Positions 33,525 to 45,813 of a stretch of DNA of 64,000 bases are shown here, one piece after another. The translations under genes were made by a program, and so were the position numbers. Within the stretch, counting starts at the first letter, position 1, and each line of letters starts with the position of its first letter. The DNA is from Rhizophagus irregularis (Eukaryota > Glomeromycota > Glomeromycetes > Glomerales > Glomeraceae): the NCBI RefSeq assembly GCF_026210795.1, contig NC_089446.1, positions 558,001 to 622,000 of the forward strand. The letters are read 5' to 3'. The notes beneath the pieces are model-generated. The model saw nothing but the letters and a program-made list of their open reading frames with translations, was not told the DNA's origin and searched no databases.

Positions 33525-36500
33525 ATGTCTTTAAAAAGAAGTATTAAGAGTAAAAGTAGAAGTTTAAATTTACGACAACGAGATGATAATTCTTTAAATA
33601 GTACTGAATTAATAATGAATGAGGGTAGGTAATTATATTGTGTAAACAACTTACTATAAGGTTGAGGAATTTGAAAATGCATCATGTTGGTTGACCATCC
33701 GTTTCATCCCTCTAATAATAATTTTTTATTAATATTCAGGTGATAGCGATAAAAACTATAACAACGATGATATTGAATTTAATGGACCTATAGAGATTCC
33801 TTTTGAACGAGAAGAAAATGATTTTCCTGATAATATTGATGGGAGCCTATAGAAATTTTTGAACAGAATGAAAATGAATTACCTGAAAATATTGATGAAT
33901 ATGAGAGTTTTGAAAACATTTCCGATTCTGATTCTGAAAATATATTTGAAAATAGTTCATTACTTAATTCTTCATTTGATGGCGAATTTGGTCCTTATTT
34001 TTCATCAAGTACTTCTGCCTCAATATTTGCTTGGATTACTAAACATATGATATGTAAGCAAATTTAGTAAATTTAACTATTATTTTTAATATAATTTTTT
34101 TTTAATTTAGTTGACTTTTTTCTTTAGCAACAAATGCATATGAAGACTTAATCAAAATTTTGAATCATCCAAATTTTGATATCAAAGATGTTTCTACGAA
34201 TATTAGAAATTTTAAGGAAACAAGCCGAAATCAATTGCCATTATTAACCATCAAAAAACATACAATACCGATATCTGATATGAAAACGCAATCTACTTCA
34301 CAACCTACTAGAGAAGCATATCCAGTATCATTGATTGATACTTTAACAAAAATTTTGTCTAATCCATCTCTAGTTTCCAAAATGTACAATGGTCCAGGAA
34401 TTGAAATAGAAAACAAAAGTGAATTTTGGCATGGCGAACTTTGGCAACAATCTCCATTATTTGGTGAACATAGCATCATAATAAATTCAGGTAATTATAA
34501 TTCTTGGGTATTTTAATTAATTAACTATATATTAAATTATATTAATAGTGTGTTTTTTTTTAATAATACTTTTTAGTCGAATATTTTACAGGAGAATTTG
34601 TTCATATAATAACATCAAATCATTTAAATTGCATGAGAATAACATCCATAATTTTTCATAATGAAAATGTAAAATTAAAATTGCAAAGGTTTTTAAGATT
34701 CGAAGAACTTCCAGATCGATTCAAAACATCTGAACGTGCTTCTAATATCAATACAAGGTGGTTATTAGAAGACAAACCAATAATAGTTGATCCCAGAGTT
34801 CTAGTTAATAAAACGTCAGTATGGTTGCGTGACCAACAAAAACTATCTTATTATTCATATGAAGTTGACGAAATTTTATACCGTTATGAAAATACATGGA
34901 AAATTAGAAACATATGTTACAGGATTAGGCACCCATCCGAATACTGTTCTTTTCCTCAAAATTCAAGTAATTTACCGATTTGGAAATTATTTATAGATCT
35001 CTATTATGATGATTTTGGTACTTATAGAAATGTTTATCACTCCCTTGGTGGTGTATATATACAAATTGGCAATATGCCATTTTCAATGCGAAAACTTTTG
35101 AAAAACCATTTTGTTATAGGTTTTGTCCCTTTTGGTGGAAAATTTAAAGATTTTATTCGCCCTTTCTTAAAAGAATTAAAGGAACTAGAAAAAGAGAAAA
35201 TTATTAATATTCAAGGTGAAGATACATTGGTTGTAGCGGGACTTGGTCTTGTAACTGCAGACCTTCCGCAGGGGAATGACTTAGCGGGAGTTATGAGACA
35301 TAATGCCAAAAAAGGTTGTAGATTTTGTATGATTGAAGAACATGAATCTTTAAAATCCTTTGATGATTTATCTAAAGAACTACATTATCACCAATTGATG
35401 GATCGTGAATTTGAAAAGATACTAAGTTCAAATTCATTAACAGAACAGAAAGTTTTATGTTCAGAACTTGGATTGAAAAATCAAAAACCTGTGTTAGATG
35501 ATTTAATGTTTAATCGCTTACTTCAAACTCCTCATGATATTTACCACGCTATTGCTAGTAAAATATTAAGATTAATGGATTGTACTTTTAATACCGTATA
35601 GTTCCGAAATTAAGCAACCCCCAAAAATAAGCAACCTTCCAATTATTATAGTTCCGAAAATAAGCAACTCACGAACTTCTGTAATAAAAAGGTAATAAAC
35701 GTAATAAAGAAACATTTAATATTGCTAAAATCACTTAACACTTCAAAATGATGGACAATTTTATTAAGTATTATAAACATTAATTATGCAAATTGTTCCA
35801 AATTACAGTAATTCTTAACAACTATTTCTCTAATGGTGCTAATATGTCTTCTTTTTTTTTGTGGCATACTGTGTAGTAAATTTTAACTGAAACATGAGAA
35901 ACAAGAATGCGCGGCTGATTTATAGATCACAATATTGTACAGATCATATATTTGATCATTTAAATGCACAGTTTTCTTCGGATTTTTCAGATTTTTCAGA
36001 TTTTTATTCAAAAAAATACTACCCCGAAATTAAGCAACTCTATAATAAAAAAAGGTTGCTTAATTTCAGAACTATACGGTATGTTTAGTTCAACTGGAAA
36101 TAATGATTTTATCAAAACTTGGAAAATATTTGAAATGCCCATACAATGGCATAAACTACCAAATCCAGTAACACATCGACAAAGTTTTATGATGTCAGAT
36201 CGGTTACGTTTGGCTATGATTTTACCACATATTCTTAGACGATTCTTAAAACTTAAACATTTAAAGCAACGTTCGATTGATGAATTACAAGAAAATCTAT
36301 CCGTTAATTCTGGATTAGTAATCAACAGATTAATTCAATGTTGGGCAATCGTAGCAAAGTGTGCTAGATTTTGTTTTAATCTATCTTTTAATGATGAGTC
36401 ATATGAAACTTTAAATAGTTTATTAAAGCAAGAAATTATTTTACTTACTAAGGTAATGATCATTGATTTATTTGATAATTTCACAATATTATAAAACGAA

Positions 36501-37570
36501 CTTAACATTTTTCATATAATTCTTTTATTAATTGTTAATTTATCTTATAGATGTTCCCTCAAAATTTTACTCATCTTCCTAACCTACATATTAACGCTCA
36601 TTTACAATGTCATGCTAAGACATTTGCTACACTAGTAAATAGTACCGTTGGAATAAAGGAAATGGTTCATAGGACATTCAAAGGTGCTGTTTCACATACA
36701 AATGGCAAAATGATAGAAAGAGATTTGATAAAGAGATATAATACTTTACAAGCATTGTGTAATATTATAGATGGCACGTTAGATTCTCGTTACAACACTT
36801 TGGGAAACGGATATTATCAAAACAACATTTTTAGATCATTACTTTCTTCTTGGTATGCCACATCAGTAACTAATTATGACACTAGAGAAATAGGTATTAT
36901 TATTTTATAATTTTATTTTATTTTCTTTTTTACTAACAATAAATCAATTATTTTATTAAATATAGACGAAGAAGAAATTAATTCCCCAGTTGATTTTATT
37001 TGTGAAATTCGTTATCGAATTAAATGGAAATATTATGAAATTTCACAAAATAATTTTGAACCAAATATGTCAATTGATGGAGATATTTATAATGGACTAA
37101 AAATGGCTTACAAAGATTATTTCAATTTCTTAGAATATATTCATAATAAGAAAATTGTTTATTTTAATTATATCACTTACAAAGTGTTAAACGATAATGA
37201 TGAATCATCAATAATACGAATACGTGTTGGAGATATAGTAGAAATTGAAGAAGAAAACGAAGGAACTTCATACGCAATAGTAAAGGCAATTTTTTTGCAT
37301 ACTTATAATAATGATAAAACATATCCTTTCTATTTTGTGAATTGGTTTGAAAAGGTTAAAGAAAGAAATGGGTTTGATACTTTAATGACGTGTCAAAAGT
37401 ACAAAATATGTACAGAAAGAGAAAAATATCTTAATATTTTCCCTATATCTCTTGTAACTTCTATGCCAAAAATTCATTTTGTTCATCAATGTGTAGATAA
37501 TTGTTTAATAGAAAGTCATGATTTATCGCAACCTTATTTGCTAAATGAGTTTTTCTATAATGCGATATGA
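33525..37570 (+). pseudogene. Plavaka/CACTA-like transposase gene, six exons, MITE-interrupted
   Basis: Exons 33525-33624, 33740-34053, 34128-34490, 34577-36452 (interrupted), 36551-36893 and 36966-37570 follow GT-AG rules and give about 1,037 codons. A one-base loss near 33842 breaks exon 2, and a TA-flanked insertion at 35594-36079 breaks exon 4; without that insertion the frame continues exactly. Motifs: DLYYDDFGTYRN, TADLPQGNDLAGV followed by the Cys pair CRFCM, and HTNGKMIERDLIKRYN, which resemble spaced acidic catalytic residues of RNase H-fold transposases of the Transposase_21/KDZ/Plavaka group. The C-terminal ~200 residues form a BAH-like domain (VGDIVEIEEEN; YPFYFVNWF). No TIRs were located, so a domesticated gene is possible. 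The family call is inference. Confidence 0.55.
35594..36079. mobile_element. Tc1/pogo-type MITE inserted in the Plavaka-like gene
   Basis: 486-bp non-coding element. Ends match over 26 bp in inverted orientation with one difference, starting CCGTATAGTTC and ending in its complement. TA flanks both ends (35592-35593, 36080-36081). Internal sequence repeats AAATTAAGCAAC motifs. Confidence 0.85.
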
Positions 37571-38250
37571 TTAATCAAACAATAAAATTATCCAATATAT
37601 ATTATGTAATTGAAAGAAAAACTAAATTTAGTTTTAGACAATGAAAAATTCTTGTAAATAAATTATTCATTTTTATTTTATTTCTGAACGTTGTCTGTTA
37701 CATTAACAGGATGTTAAACCAATTTAGCGGTACTTTTAAGTTTTTTTTATCGAAAATTTTTAGTCACGTGGAATTTCGTGATTTCAATCACGTGTAATTT
37801 GTAATATAAACAAAGTAAACATTATTACTAATATTACTTAGTACATTACTTTTTTTCTCGGTAGGTTTTCTGGTTTTATTCCTTTTCGAATAAATAAATA
37901 TGAGAAACATATTTATTTTTCTCGGTAGGCTCTCTTTTGATATTTAAAAATGTAGTTTCAAACGTTCTTTTTTGTTTTTCTAAGTAGGTTTCGTTCCTTT
38001 ATTTGGAAAAAAAAAATATTAATGAAAGTTTAAAAAGACAGTTATCACGTTTAAATATGTAGGCTTTCTTTCTTAGAAATGGTAAGCTTTTATTTTTTGT
38101 TTTATACTACAGGGGAACTCTTCCATCTTGGATCAAGTAATACACTTTTACGCTATTAAAGCTATAATATTGTTATAGAAAACAATTAATTATGAAGACT
38201 GATACACTGGCTGAATCTGCTTATTTGTTAGGTGGAGACAACTTTGAAGT
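37571..38250. other. No gene seen; intron-like T-rich units
   Basis: Positions ~37850-38090 contain several T-rich tracts ending in CGGTAGG or AGTAGG, weakly similar to the intron-like chains elsewhere. Confidence 0.35.
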
Positions 38251-38254
38251 TAAT

Positions 38255-38559
38255 GTGTATTCCTACCTAGTAAAATAAAGAAACAAAAGTTAACTCAATA
38301 TTTAATACATATAGAACAAATAGAACTTGATAAAGAAGGTGAAAGTAATACAAATATTCTTACGGGGTCTATTCTCTGGACGAAACTGGAAGGTCTTGAC
38401 TCAACACAATACCCTATGCTAAGTCAACCTTTGGAATTGTCTGTTGGTGCACAATTTAGTTTTTGGGAAATTGCCGAACACCATATAAGAGAGTATGGAA
38501 GGCAGAAGGGATTTGTGGTAAAACGATATAGAGTTTTGATTTTGTTTTTTCAGAAATAA
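38255..38559 (+). pseudogene. FAR1/MULE-like transposase N-terminal fragment
   Basis: A frame open from about 38255 to TAA 38557-38559 contains LSVGAQFSFWEIAEHHIREY followed by GRQKGFVVKRYR. This resembles the start of FAR1-type WRKY-GCM1 DNA-binding regions found in MULE transposases. The Cys/His part and the DDE domain are absent, so only a stub remains. The call rests on a short motif. Confidence 0.4.
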
Positions 38560-38917
38560 AAATTTTATATTAAAAAGGAAACAGAAAATAAAGTTTCCAA
38601 AAAAAGAGAAAAAAGCAACGAAGTCGTAAAATTCAAGAGAGAACCTTCCTGAACCAAAGCTAGAAAAATCAATCAGTAGGTAACTGACATTAAATGATGC
38701 TTTTTTTTCTTACATACAATATCTAATAAGTCTTATTGGAATGGTCCTCACTCTTTAGACGTTAGCATGCTATCGACAAAAGTGTGATCAGAAGGCTTAC
38801 TGCATAAAGATCTATTAGGATACTAGATTTATGCATGACGTACTGTATATTTCTGATCCAACTAAATATTATTTATCTAAATTTACGAATTTTGTGTAAT
38901 ATATTATAATTTAATTT

Positions 38918-39131
38918 ACAATATAATAAAGTTATTTCCACAATACTTTTATGATACTTTTACGATGTAGTAAGTTATTTCCGCAAGTCTTTAAAATATT
39001 TTTACAGTATAATAAAGTTATTTCCACAAGTCTTTAAAATACTTTTACAATATAATAAAGTTATTTCTACAAGTCTTTAACAATATAATAAAGTTATTTC
39101 CACAATACTTTTATGATACTTTTACGATGTA
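38918..39131. repeat. 43-bp minisatellite, left part
   Basis: Units like ACAATATAATAAAGTTATTT then CCACAAGTCTTTAAAATACTTTT repeat about five times with small variants. Pogo element 2 interrupts the array; the array resumes at 41471. Confidence 0.85.
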
Positions 39132-41470
39132 CAGTCAGAACTTGATATAACGATTCGGGATAAACCGATTTTGACTCTTACCGACTTTTTTTTCAAAACC
39201 AAATCCACATATAATTAACTTTACTACTATATACCGAATTTATTATAAATTTCGTGATATAGCTATACCGACATTAATCTGTAAACCAGTTATATTGCAT
39301 TATTCGCGATAAACCGATACCGATTTTTTTTTCTGTATACCGATCATCGTTATAAAAAAATTTTTTTTATTCTATATGCCGATTTTTCATCGATCTTCAC
39401 CAAAGAGAGTAAAATAACAGATGTAAGTTAAGTTAAATATCCCATAATTACAAGATAATTTTTTTGCCCCTTTTATTAACTCTTCTACTATTGTTATGTC
39501 TACAAATAAGCGCGTTACTTTATCTGTAGCTCAAAAGCAAGAGCTTTGCCAAAAGAAAATTGATAATCCGTCTATTCCAAATATTGAACTTGCTCGTCAA
39601 TATAATGTTAAACCTAATATGGTTAGCGATATTTTAAAAAGGAAATCTGAATACCTGTCTGTTTCAAGTTCAGAACTAGAAAGGAAAAGATTTAGACAAC
39701 CGATGTATAAAGAAATAGATGACGCCGTTGGAATTTGGATGTCTCAGTTTTTAGCTGCAAACCAAACATTAAGGGGTGATATTTTACAAAAAAAAGCCAA
39801 GCAGTTTGCAGATAGATTTGGATTTGCTGAATTTACGGCTTCTGCAGGCTGGCTGTCAAATTTTAAAAAAAGAAATAATGTTCAATCATATATTAAATCA
39901 GGAGAAGCAGCTAGTGGTCCTTCATTAGAAGAAATTGATGAATATAGACGAAAAGTTACAGAAAAATTATCTGAATATGCATTGGAAGATATATACAACT
40001 GTGATGAAACGGGTATTTTTAAATTTATCATTATTTATAAATTATTTGTAATTTATTTATTTATCTGTGATTGTTTTGTTTTATTAGCATTATTTTGGCA
40101 ACTAGAACCATCAAAGACTCTTGCGCAAGGACCCGTAACAGGAACTAAAAAATCAAAAAATCGAGTAACTATTTTGCTGACATGTAATGCTACGGGTGAA
40201 GATAAACTTAAACCGCTATTCATTCACAAGTACAAAAATCCTCGTCCATTGCGTGGTATGTCAGTTGAAGATTCTGTACAATATTATTGGAATAAAACTG
40301 CATGGATGCAACAATCAATTTGGCTTGATTATTTGAAAAAATTAAACAAGTTAATGTGTCTTCGCCGTAAAAAAATCCTGTTATTGGTTGATAATGCTCC
40401 AACACATGGTAAACAACATGAATTGCCTTCTTTTAGTAATATTGAAATTTATTATTTACCACCTAATACAACTCCATATTTACAACCTCTGGACCAAGGT
40501 ATTATTAATTCTTTCAAAGTAAGTATGATAAGTTTATATTTGAAATGATTGTTTTAACATCTTTTATTAACTATTATTAAAATTAAGGCCAAGTATAGAA
40601 AATTGTTAGTGGAAAATAGAGTTGAAGAATACGATATTTCACAAGAGTTAAATACACCTATTGCTCCTGTTAATATTCGTAATGCTATTGATTTTGTTGT
40701 TGAAGCGTGGAATCAGGTTGACCTTCTCACCATTAAAAATTGCTGGTTGAAAACTGGTATTATTCCACCAGATGATGAATGAGATGTAGATATAGAGCTT
40801 AATTTTAATAGGGAAAATGATGAAAATAACTTAAATGATGCTATACAGAAATTGCCATATGATGATACTTTATCTGGGTTGGAGTATATTAATGTTGATA
40901 AATTAGGTGAAGATGAAATTTTGTTGGAGGATGATGAGATTGTTGAAACTGTGCGATCAAGACATAATGCAGAAACAGTACAAGATGACGATGAAAATGA
41001 ATTTATTCCTAATATTTCCTTAAGTGATGTATTAAGCAGCGTTGAAAAATTAATTACTTTTCATAATTTTCCACCAGAAAATTATGAGGTTACTAGTGAC
41101 GAATTAAAAATTTTGAAGGGCATTAGAAGAAAAGTTTTGAGATTTAAATCGGAATTTATGCTACAATTAAATTTGGATGAATATGTAATTTGCGAATAGG
41201 AATTTTATTAGTACTTCTAATAATAGTAGTTTTATAAACATAATATAATAATGCGAATAGGATTTATTAATATTTCTAATAAATAATAATGATATCAATT
41301 TTATAATAATATAATAAATAATAGCATATATTACAAAAAAATTGATAAACCGAATTATAAAAAATATTACATATAAGTTCGATATAACAAGAATATTTGT
41401 TTTACCGAATACTCAGTATAACGACTTAAAATCACCTGAACGGAGGGTTCGTTATATCGAGTTCTGACTG
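39132..41470 (+). mobile_element. Second pogo/Tigger DNA transposon
   Basis: 2339-bp element with 22-bp TIRs (39132-39153 and 41449-41470, one difference, starting CAGTCAGAACT) and TA on both sides (39130-39131, 41471-41472). It sits within the 43-bp minisatellite. Intact copies of the target sequence ACGATGTAGTAAGTTATTT exist nearby at about 38963 and 41585, showing the empty site. It encodes one transposase with a premature stop. Confidence 0.9.
39496..41199 (+). pseudogene. Pogo/Tigger transposase with one in-frame TGA
   Basis: Exons 39496-40012, 40088-40518 and 40588-41199, with introns 40013-40087 (GTATTT...ATTAG) and 40519-40587 (GTAAGT...TTAAG). The product is 519 codons with one TGA at 40780-40782. 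Helix-turn-helix regions occupy residues ~5-55 and ~65-140. Catalytic aspartates lie in NCDETA (D170), LVDNAPTH (D274) and QPLDQGIINSF (D308). Intron 1 length is a multiple of three and has no stop, so it can be mistaken for coding. The stop lies after the DDE domain (residue 381), leaving the catalytic core whole, so a truncated enzyme might still act. It is clearly related to the transposase at 5804-7698 but diverged. Confidence 0.8.
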
Positions 41471-41760
41471 TAGTAAGTTATTTCCGCAAGTCTTTAAAAT
41501 ACTTTTACAATATAATAAAGTTATTTCCATAAGTCTTTAACAATATAATAAATTTATTTCCACAATACTTTTATGATACTTTTACGATGTAGTAAGTTAT
41601 TTCCGCAAGTCTTTAAAATATTTTTACAGTATAATAAAGTTATTTCCACAAGTCTTTAAAATACTTTTACAATATAATAAAGTTATTTCTACAAGTCTTT
41701 AAAATACATTTACAATAAATGTACAATATAGTAAAGTTATTTCCAAAATATATTTACAAT
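41471..41760. repeat. 43-bp minisatellite, right part
   Basis: Continuation of the array broken by pogo element 2, about six units, fading into AT-rich DNA up to the retrotransposon at 41943. Confidence 0.85.
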
Positions 41761-43190
41761 ATTTGTATAATATTACATGATTATAAAACTATATATATAC
41801 TATATTAATACAATATTGTATAAATATCTAAATTATATTCTTATGAGTCTCAATTATTTATAGTTTTATGATTGCTATTGTATAATTGCAATATCATAAA
41901 AATATTGTAAAAATATTGTAAAAAAATTAAGGGTTACAGTAAAGTATAGATGAAACAGATAGTGATGATACGCCAAAAAGTTATACTATAACAGAAACAG
42001 ATGATAGGGAAGAAGAAAATTCATCAGGTAGCGAAAATGAAGAAACAAAAGAATTGAACACATTATATGAAATCATAACAGAACAAGGTTATGAGATAGA
42101 GAAATTAAATATTGAAAGATTATTTAGATTAGGATTTGATCGTTATGAATTAGTGGTAGATGGATTTATAAGAAAATATTTAGAAAACCAGGAAAGAGAT
42201 GATAAAGATGTACAAAAAAGTTTAATGCAATATTTAGCAAAGAAAGGTTATAGAGAAATATCGGATAAAAAATCTGATGAATTTAATGAATCTGATAATG
42301 TTGAAGAGACAGAAATAACAAAAATATTTGAAGAAATAATTAGAATGGATCTGAAAAGAATGAGTTATAATGTAGAAATAACAGAAATTGAAAGAATAAG
42401 AAAATTTGGAGTAACTGCAAAAATAATAACAACGTACGAATTTATGAAGAAATATTTAACAATATGGAATCTTGAAGATGAGGAGTTAGATAATCAAATC
42501 TTACAATGGAGAGTTGAAAACACAAAAGAATGTGAAAGATGTGAAATTGAAAGATTAAAGAAAGAATTTAAAGTTGGAAAAGAAATTTGCATAGAATGTG
42601 GAAAAGATATTGAAAAAGAAAATCCAACAGATGATGAAGACGAAGTGGAAGAAGATATAAAAGAACCCGAAATTGGCTCAAGTAAAAAACCAAAAAGCAA
42701 AGAGAAAAATAAAGAATTAAAGAAAACACCCATAATACCAATAACACCAGTAATACCAGTAAAACTAAAGATAACAATGGCAGCATCAAGAGATGAACTC
42801 AGAGCAGATCTCAGAGCATTAATGAACACTATGTATAACCATGATATTTGAGCGGATTGGAACAATTTAGTATTACCACCAGTAACATTAACAGGATTAC
42901 AAGAAGAAGTTCAAGTGAATACCAATGCTATTGGAAATTTGAATGCAAATAGAGGAGCTATTGTGGAAATACCAGCATTTTATGGTACTAGTGGAGAAGA
43001 TCCAGAAGAATGGGCAAGTAAATTTGAGAAAGCATTTACAGTGAATGGTTTAGGAAATGATGACACACAAAGATTTATAATAGCAAAAGCAAGATTAATG
43101 GGGGAGCAGCAGATTGGTTAAAGACTGAAGGAGTAAATATTGTTGATTGGAATATTAATGGAGATCATAATTTAAGATTAAGAGTAAGAA

Positions 43191-43836
43191 AACAGGGCGG
43201 ACATGGATTATATCACAATGTCGATCACTTGCCGATCATGATATAAGTGATATCACGTTAAATTTGAAGCTTTATTCCAAGCAATAAATGTTCTGACAAT
43301 TTATGTTAAATTATTTTATTTAATAGTTTCATTTATCAATAAATTAATATAAAAGTATTGTGGCAAAATAAGGTGTGTTTCCAAAGTTAGATTTTACGTC
43401 AAATTTTCAATAATTAATATATATGCTATATATATGCTGATCATCTGCTAACGTGACTTTGAAGCTTTGGGCGAAGCCACAAATCTTCAGGCGAAACTTG
43501 AAACTTTTACAGTATATTATTTAGGTATTCAAGAATCAATGGCTAAAATAAACCTGGATAATTTTTGATAACCCAAAAGTTATCATTAAATAAATGTTTA
43601 CAATTATTGTAAAATTAATATATGTCTGATATTTGACAAAATCTTTATGAATTATTTTAAGAACTAATTTATTAACAATAAATAAAATAAAGTAAATAAA
43701 ATCGAAATTTTATACATTATTATGTAGAATTTGTGAAAAAACTAATTCAACGGTATTTTTTAATGTGATAATATTGGACAAGTGATCGGCAAAATGATCG
43801 GCAATATCGTGATAATATGGGGATGTCCGCCCTGTT
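43191..43836. mobile_element. MULE-type MITE in Gag
   Basis: 646-bp non-coding insert with 14-bp perfect termini (AACAGGGCGGACAT) extending into imperfect inverted homology. An identical 9-bp duplication GAGTAAGAA lies at 43182-43190 and 43837-43845. A 9-bp duplication is typical of Mutator-like elements. Gag coding resumes exactly after one duplication copy. Confidence 0.85.
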
Positions 43837-44186
43837 GAGTAAGAATGATCAGAAAATATGCAAGTGATGAAATTAAAGATAGATGGTTAGAGCAATTAGA
43901 AAAGATTAGTCAGGGAAATGAAAATGTAGCTCTATACTTTGTTAGATTTAAATATAGTTTAAAGAGGGCAGGAGGTGATGCAGCAGTAGCAGCAAATCAA
44001 CAAAAGAGAATTTTTATTAGAGGATTAAAAACCAGAATTTACTAAAGAAGTAGTAATGGGAAATCCGGCAGATTTAAATGCAGCGCTTCAGATAGTAAAG
44101 AACATAGAAAGAGGTTTAGAAGCATTAACAGATAAAGTACAACCAAAAGATATTAATAATGAACAAAAAAGACAAGAACCTATCGT

Positions 44187-44959
44187 TAGTGCTCCGAAAA
44201 AAATCTGATCTGATCAGATTTGATCTGAATCCGATCTGTCAGATTCAGATCAGATCAGATAAATTTAATCTGCAGTTCAGATTCAGATCTAAAAAATTTG
44301 ATCTGAACAAATCAGATTAATTTCAGATCAGATCAGATCAGATCAGATTCAGATTAGGCTTATTTAAAATCTGAATCTGATCAGATTGGATCTGACAGAT
44401 TTGATTCAGATCTCAGATTTGATTTTACTAATAATTTCAGCCGAATTCATAATGCCGGCTGGAATTAATTCATAATTTTAAACTCCAGCCAAAACGGATA
44501 TGTCGATCATTTCCTTTTTTGGCGATAGACGTTCCACAAAAATCAATTTTTATAGGAACAAATTTGGCATTTTGTGTAACCTAAATTTCCTTTTTTGGAA
44601 ATTAAATGATTCCTGCCAGAGTTAAGTGCATAATTCTGGCCGAATTACATATTTAATTTTGGCATTTTGGCTGAAATTTCAGAATTTTGAATTTGACTGG
44701 AATTACAAATTATAACTTTAGAATTTATAACATATTTATTCAGATTCAGACCAGATTCAGATCAGATTCAGATCAGATTCAGATCAGATCAGATTTAATC
44801 AGATTCGAATCAGATCAGATCAGATTTGAATCTGATTAATTCAGATTAAATTTAAACCGATCTGATTCAGATCAGATCAGATCAGATCAGATTTAATTAA
44901 TTTCAGATCAGATTGAATCTAAGTAAAATCTGGTCTGATCTGATCTGTTAGGAGTACTA
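44187..44959. mobile_element. hAT-like MITE filled with CAGATCAGATT repeats
   Basis: 773-bp insert with short imperfect termini (TAGTGCTCC/GGAGTACTA) and an exact 8-bp duplication CCTATCGT at 44179-44186 and 44960-44967. The interior is simple sequence of GATCAGATTCA type flanking a unique core (~44430-44740). Gag frame continues after one duplication copy. Confidence 0.75.
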
Positions 44960-45131
44960 CCTATCGTTCAGGGAAACATAAGAAATAAAGAAGTAGATGA
45001 ATTAACAAGTAGTTTCGCGAAATTGCAAATCAAGATGTTAGAAGATGAGAATGAAAAATTAAGAAATTTAGCGAATCAGAGTTATAGGCAATTGCCACAG
45101 AGGAATCAACCAATACAAAGAAATCGACCAG

Positions 45132-45370
45132 TAAGGTTGCTTGCCGAAACCTAAGGGTTTAGGCAAGATGGCATTTTACCAAAAAGCGAAATTCTGCCGA
45201 AACTATATTAAAGTTATATTAAAAAACTGGCGAAACTTTGGAGAAAGGCAAAACTGCCGAAACTTATTATAAATGCTGAAACTGCCGAAACTCTGCCGAA
45301 ACTATAACTGTGTTGATAAACTAAATAAAAATTTAAGTAATTAGTTGGGTCATTTAAACCATTTTTTTTT

Positions 45371-45407
<37 letters not shown>

Positions 45408-45473
45408 AATCTATAGTAAAATTTTGACAAAACTAATTGTAGGATTTTGAAGAGGTTTAGATAAGCAACCTTA
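45132..45473. mobile_element. hAT-like MITE of the GCCGAAAC family in Gag
   Basis: 342-bp insert starting TAAGGTTGCTTGCCGAAAC and ending AAGCAACCTTA, with an 8-bp duplication TCGACCAG at 45124-45131 and 45474-45481. It has internal GCCGAAAC repeats and a (TA)n tract at about 45376-45404. Same family as 54061-55463. Confidence 0.8.
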
Positions 45474-45813
45474 TCGACCAGTACAGAGAGGTCAACCAAT
45501 TCAGAAAAGGGTACTGACATGTTTTATGTGTGGTAAAGTTGGTCATTATGCAAGAGATTGTCTAGAAAGAGGAAGGAATATAAGAGTAAATATGATGGAC
45601 GAATATTATGATCATGAAGAACATGATTATGATGAATATGAATATGAGGAACCACATTACGATGAAATGTATTATATACAAGAATATTACGATGATTATG
45701 AAGATAGGGAATTAAATTATCATAATGAATTATATGCAAAAAATGCAGTAAAAACAAGAAGACAAACAAGAAGAACGAACCCAACAGTAGGATATAGAAA
45801 TAATAACGAATAA

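Larger units (their letters stand above)
41943..45813 (+). pseudogene. Gag with CCHC zinc knuckle (interrupted)
   Basis: Gag builds the virus-like particle and packages RNA. The frame is open from 41943 without an in-frame ATG. An acidic and helical N-terminal region leads to the retrotransposon Gag core (FYGTSGEDPEEWASKFEKAF; then AADWLK; then YASDEIKDRWLEQLEKISQG). Breaks: TGA 42849-42851, a one-base loss at the G run 43101-43104, a one-base gain at the A run 44027-44031, and three inserted elements (43191-43836, 44187-44959, 45132-45473). The knuckle CFMCGKVGHYARDC is at 45520-45561. An Asp/Glu/Tyr-rich tail runs to TAA 45811-45813, after which the frame continues. Confidence 0.75.

Noticed and set aside
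40013-40087. In-frame hydrophobic insert in the second pogo transposase
   Set aside because: It has GT...AG ends, and without it the normal NCDETALFW motif is seen, so it is an intron.
41760-41942. Possible 5' LTR of the gypsy element
   Set aside because: No similarity to the 3' LTR start or end; the element appears truncated within Gag.
45376-45404. (TA)n tract as a regulatory signal
   Set aside because: Simple repeat inside a MITE; no support for function.
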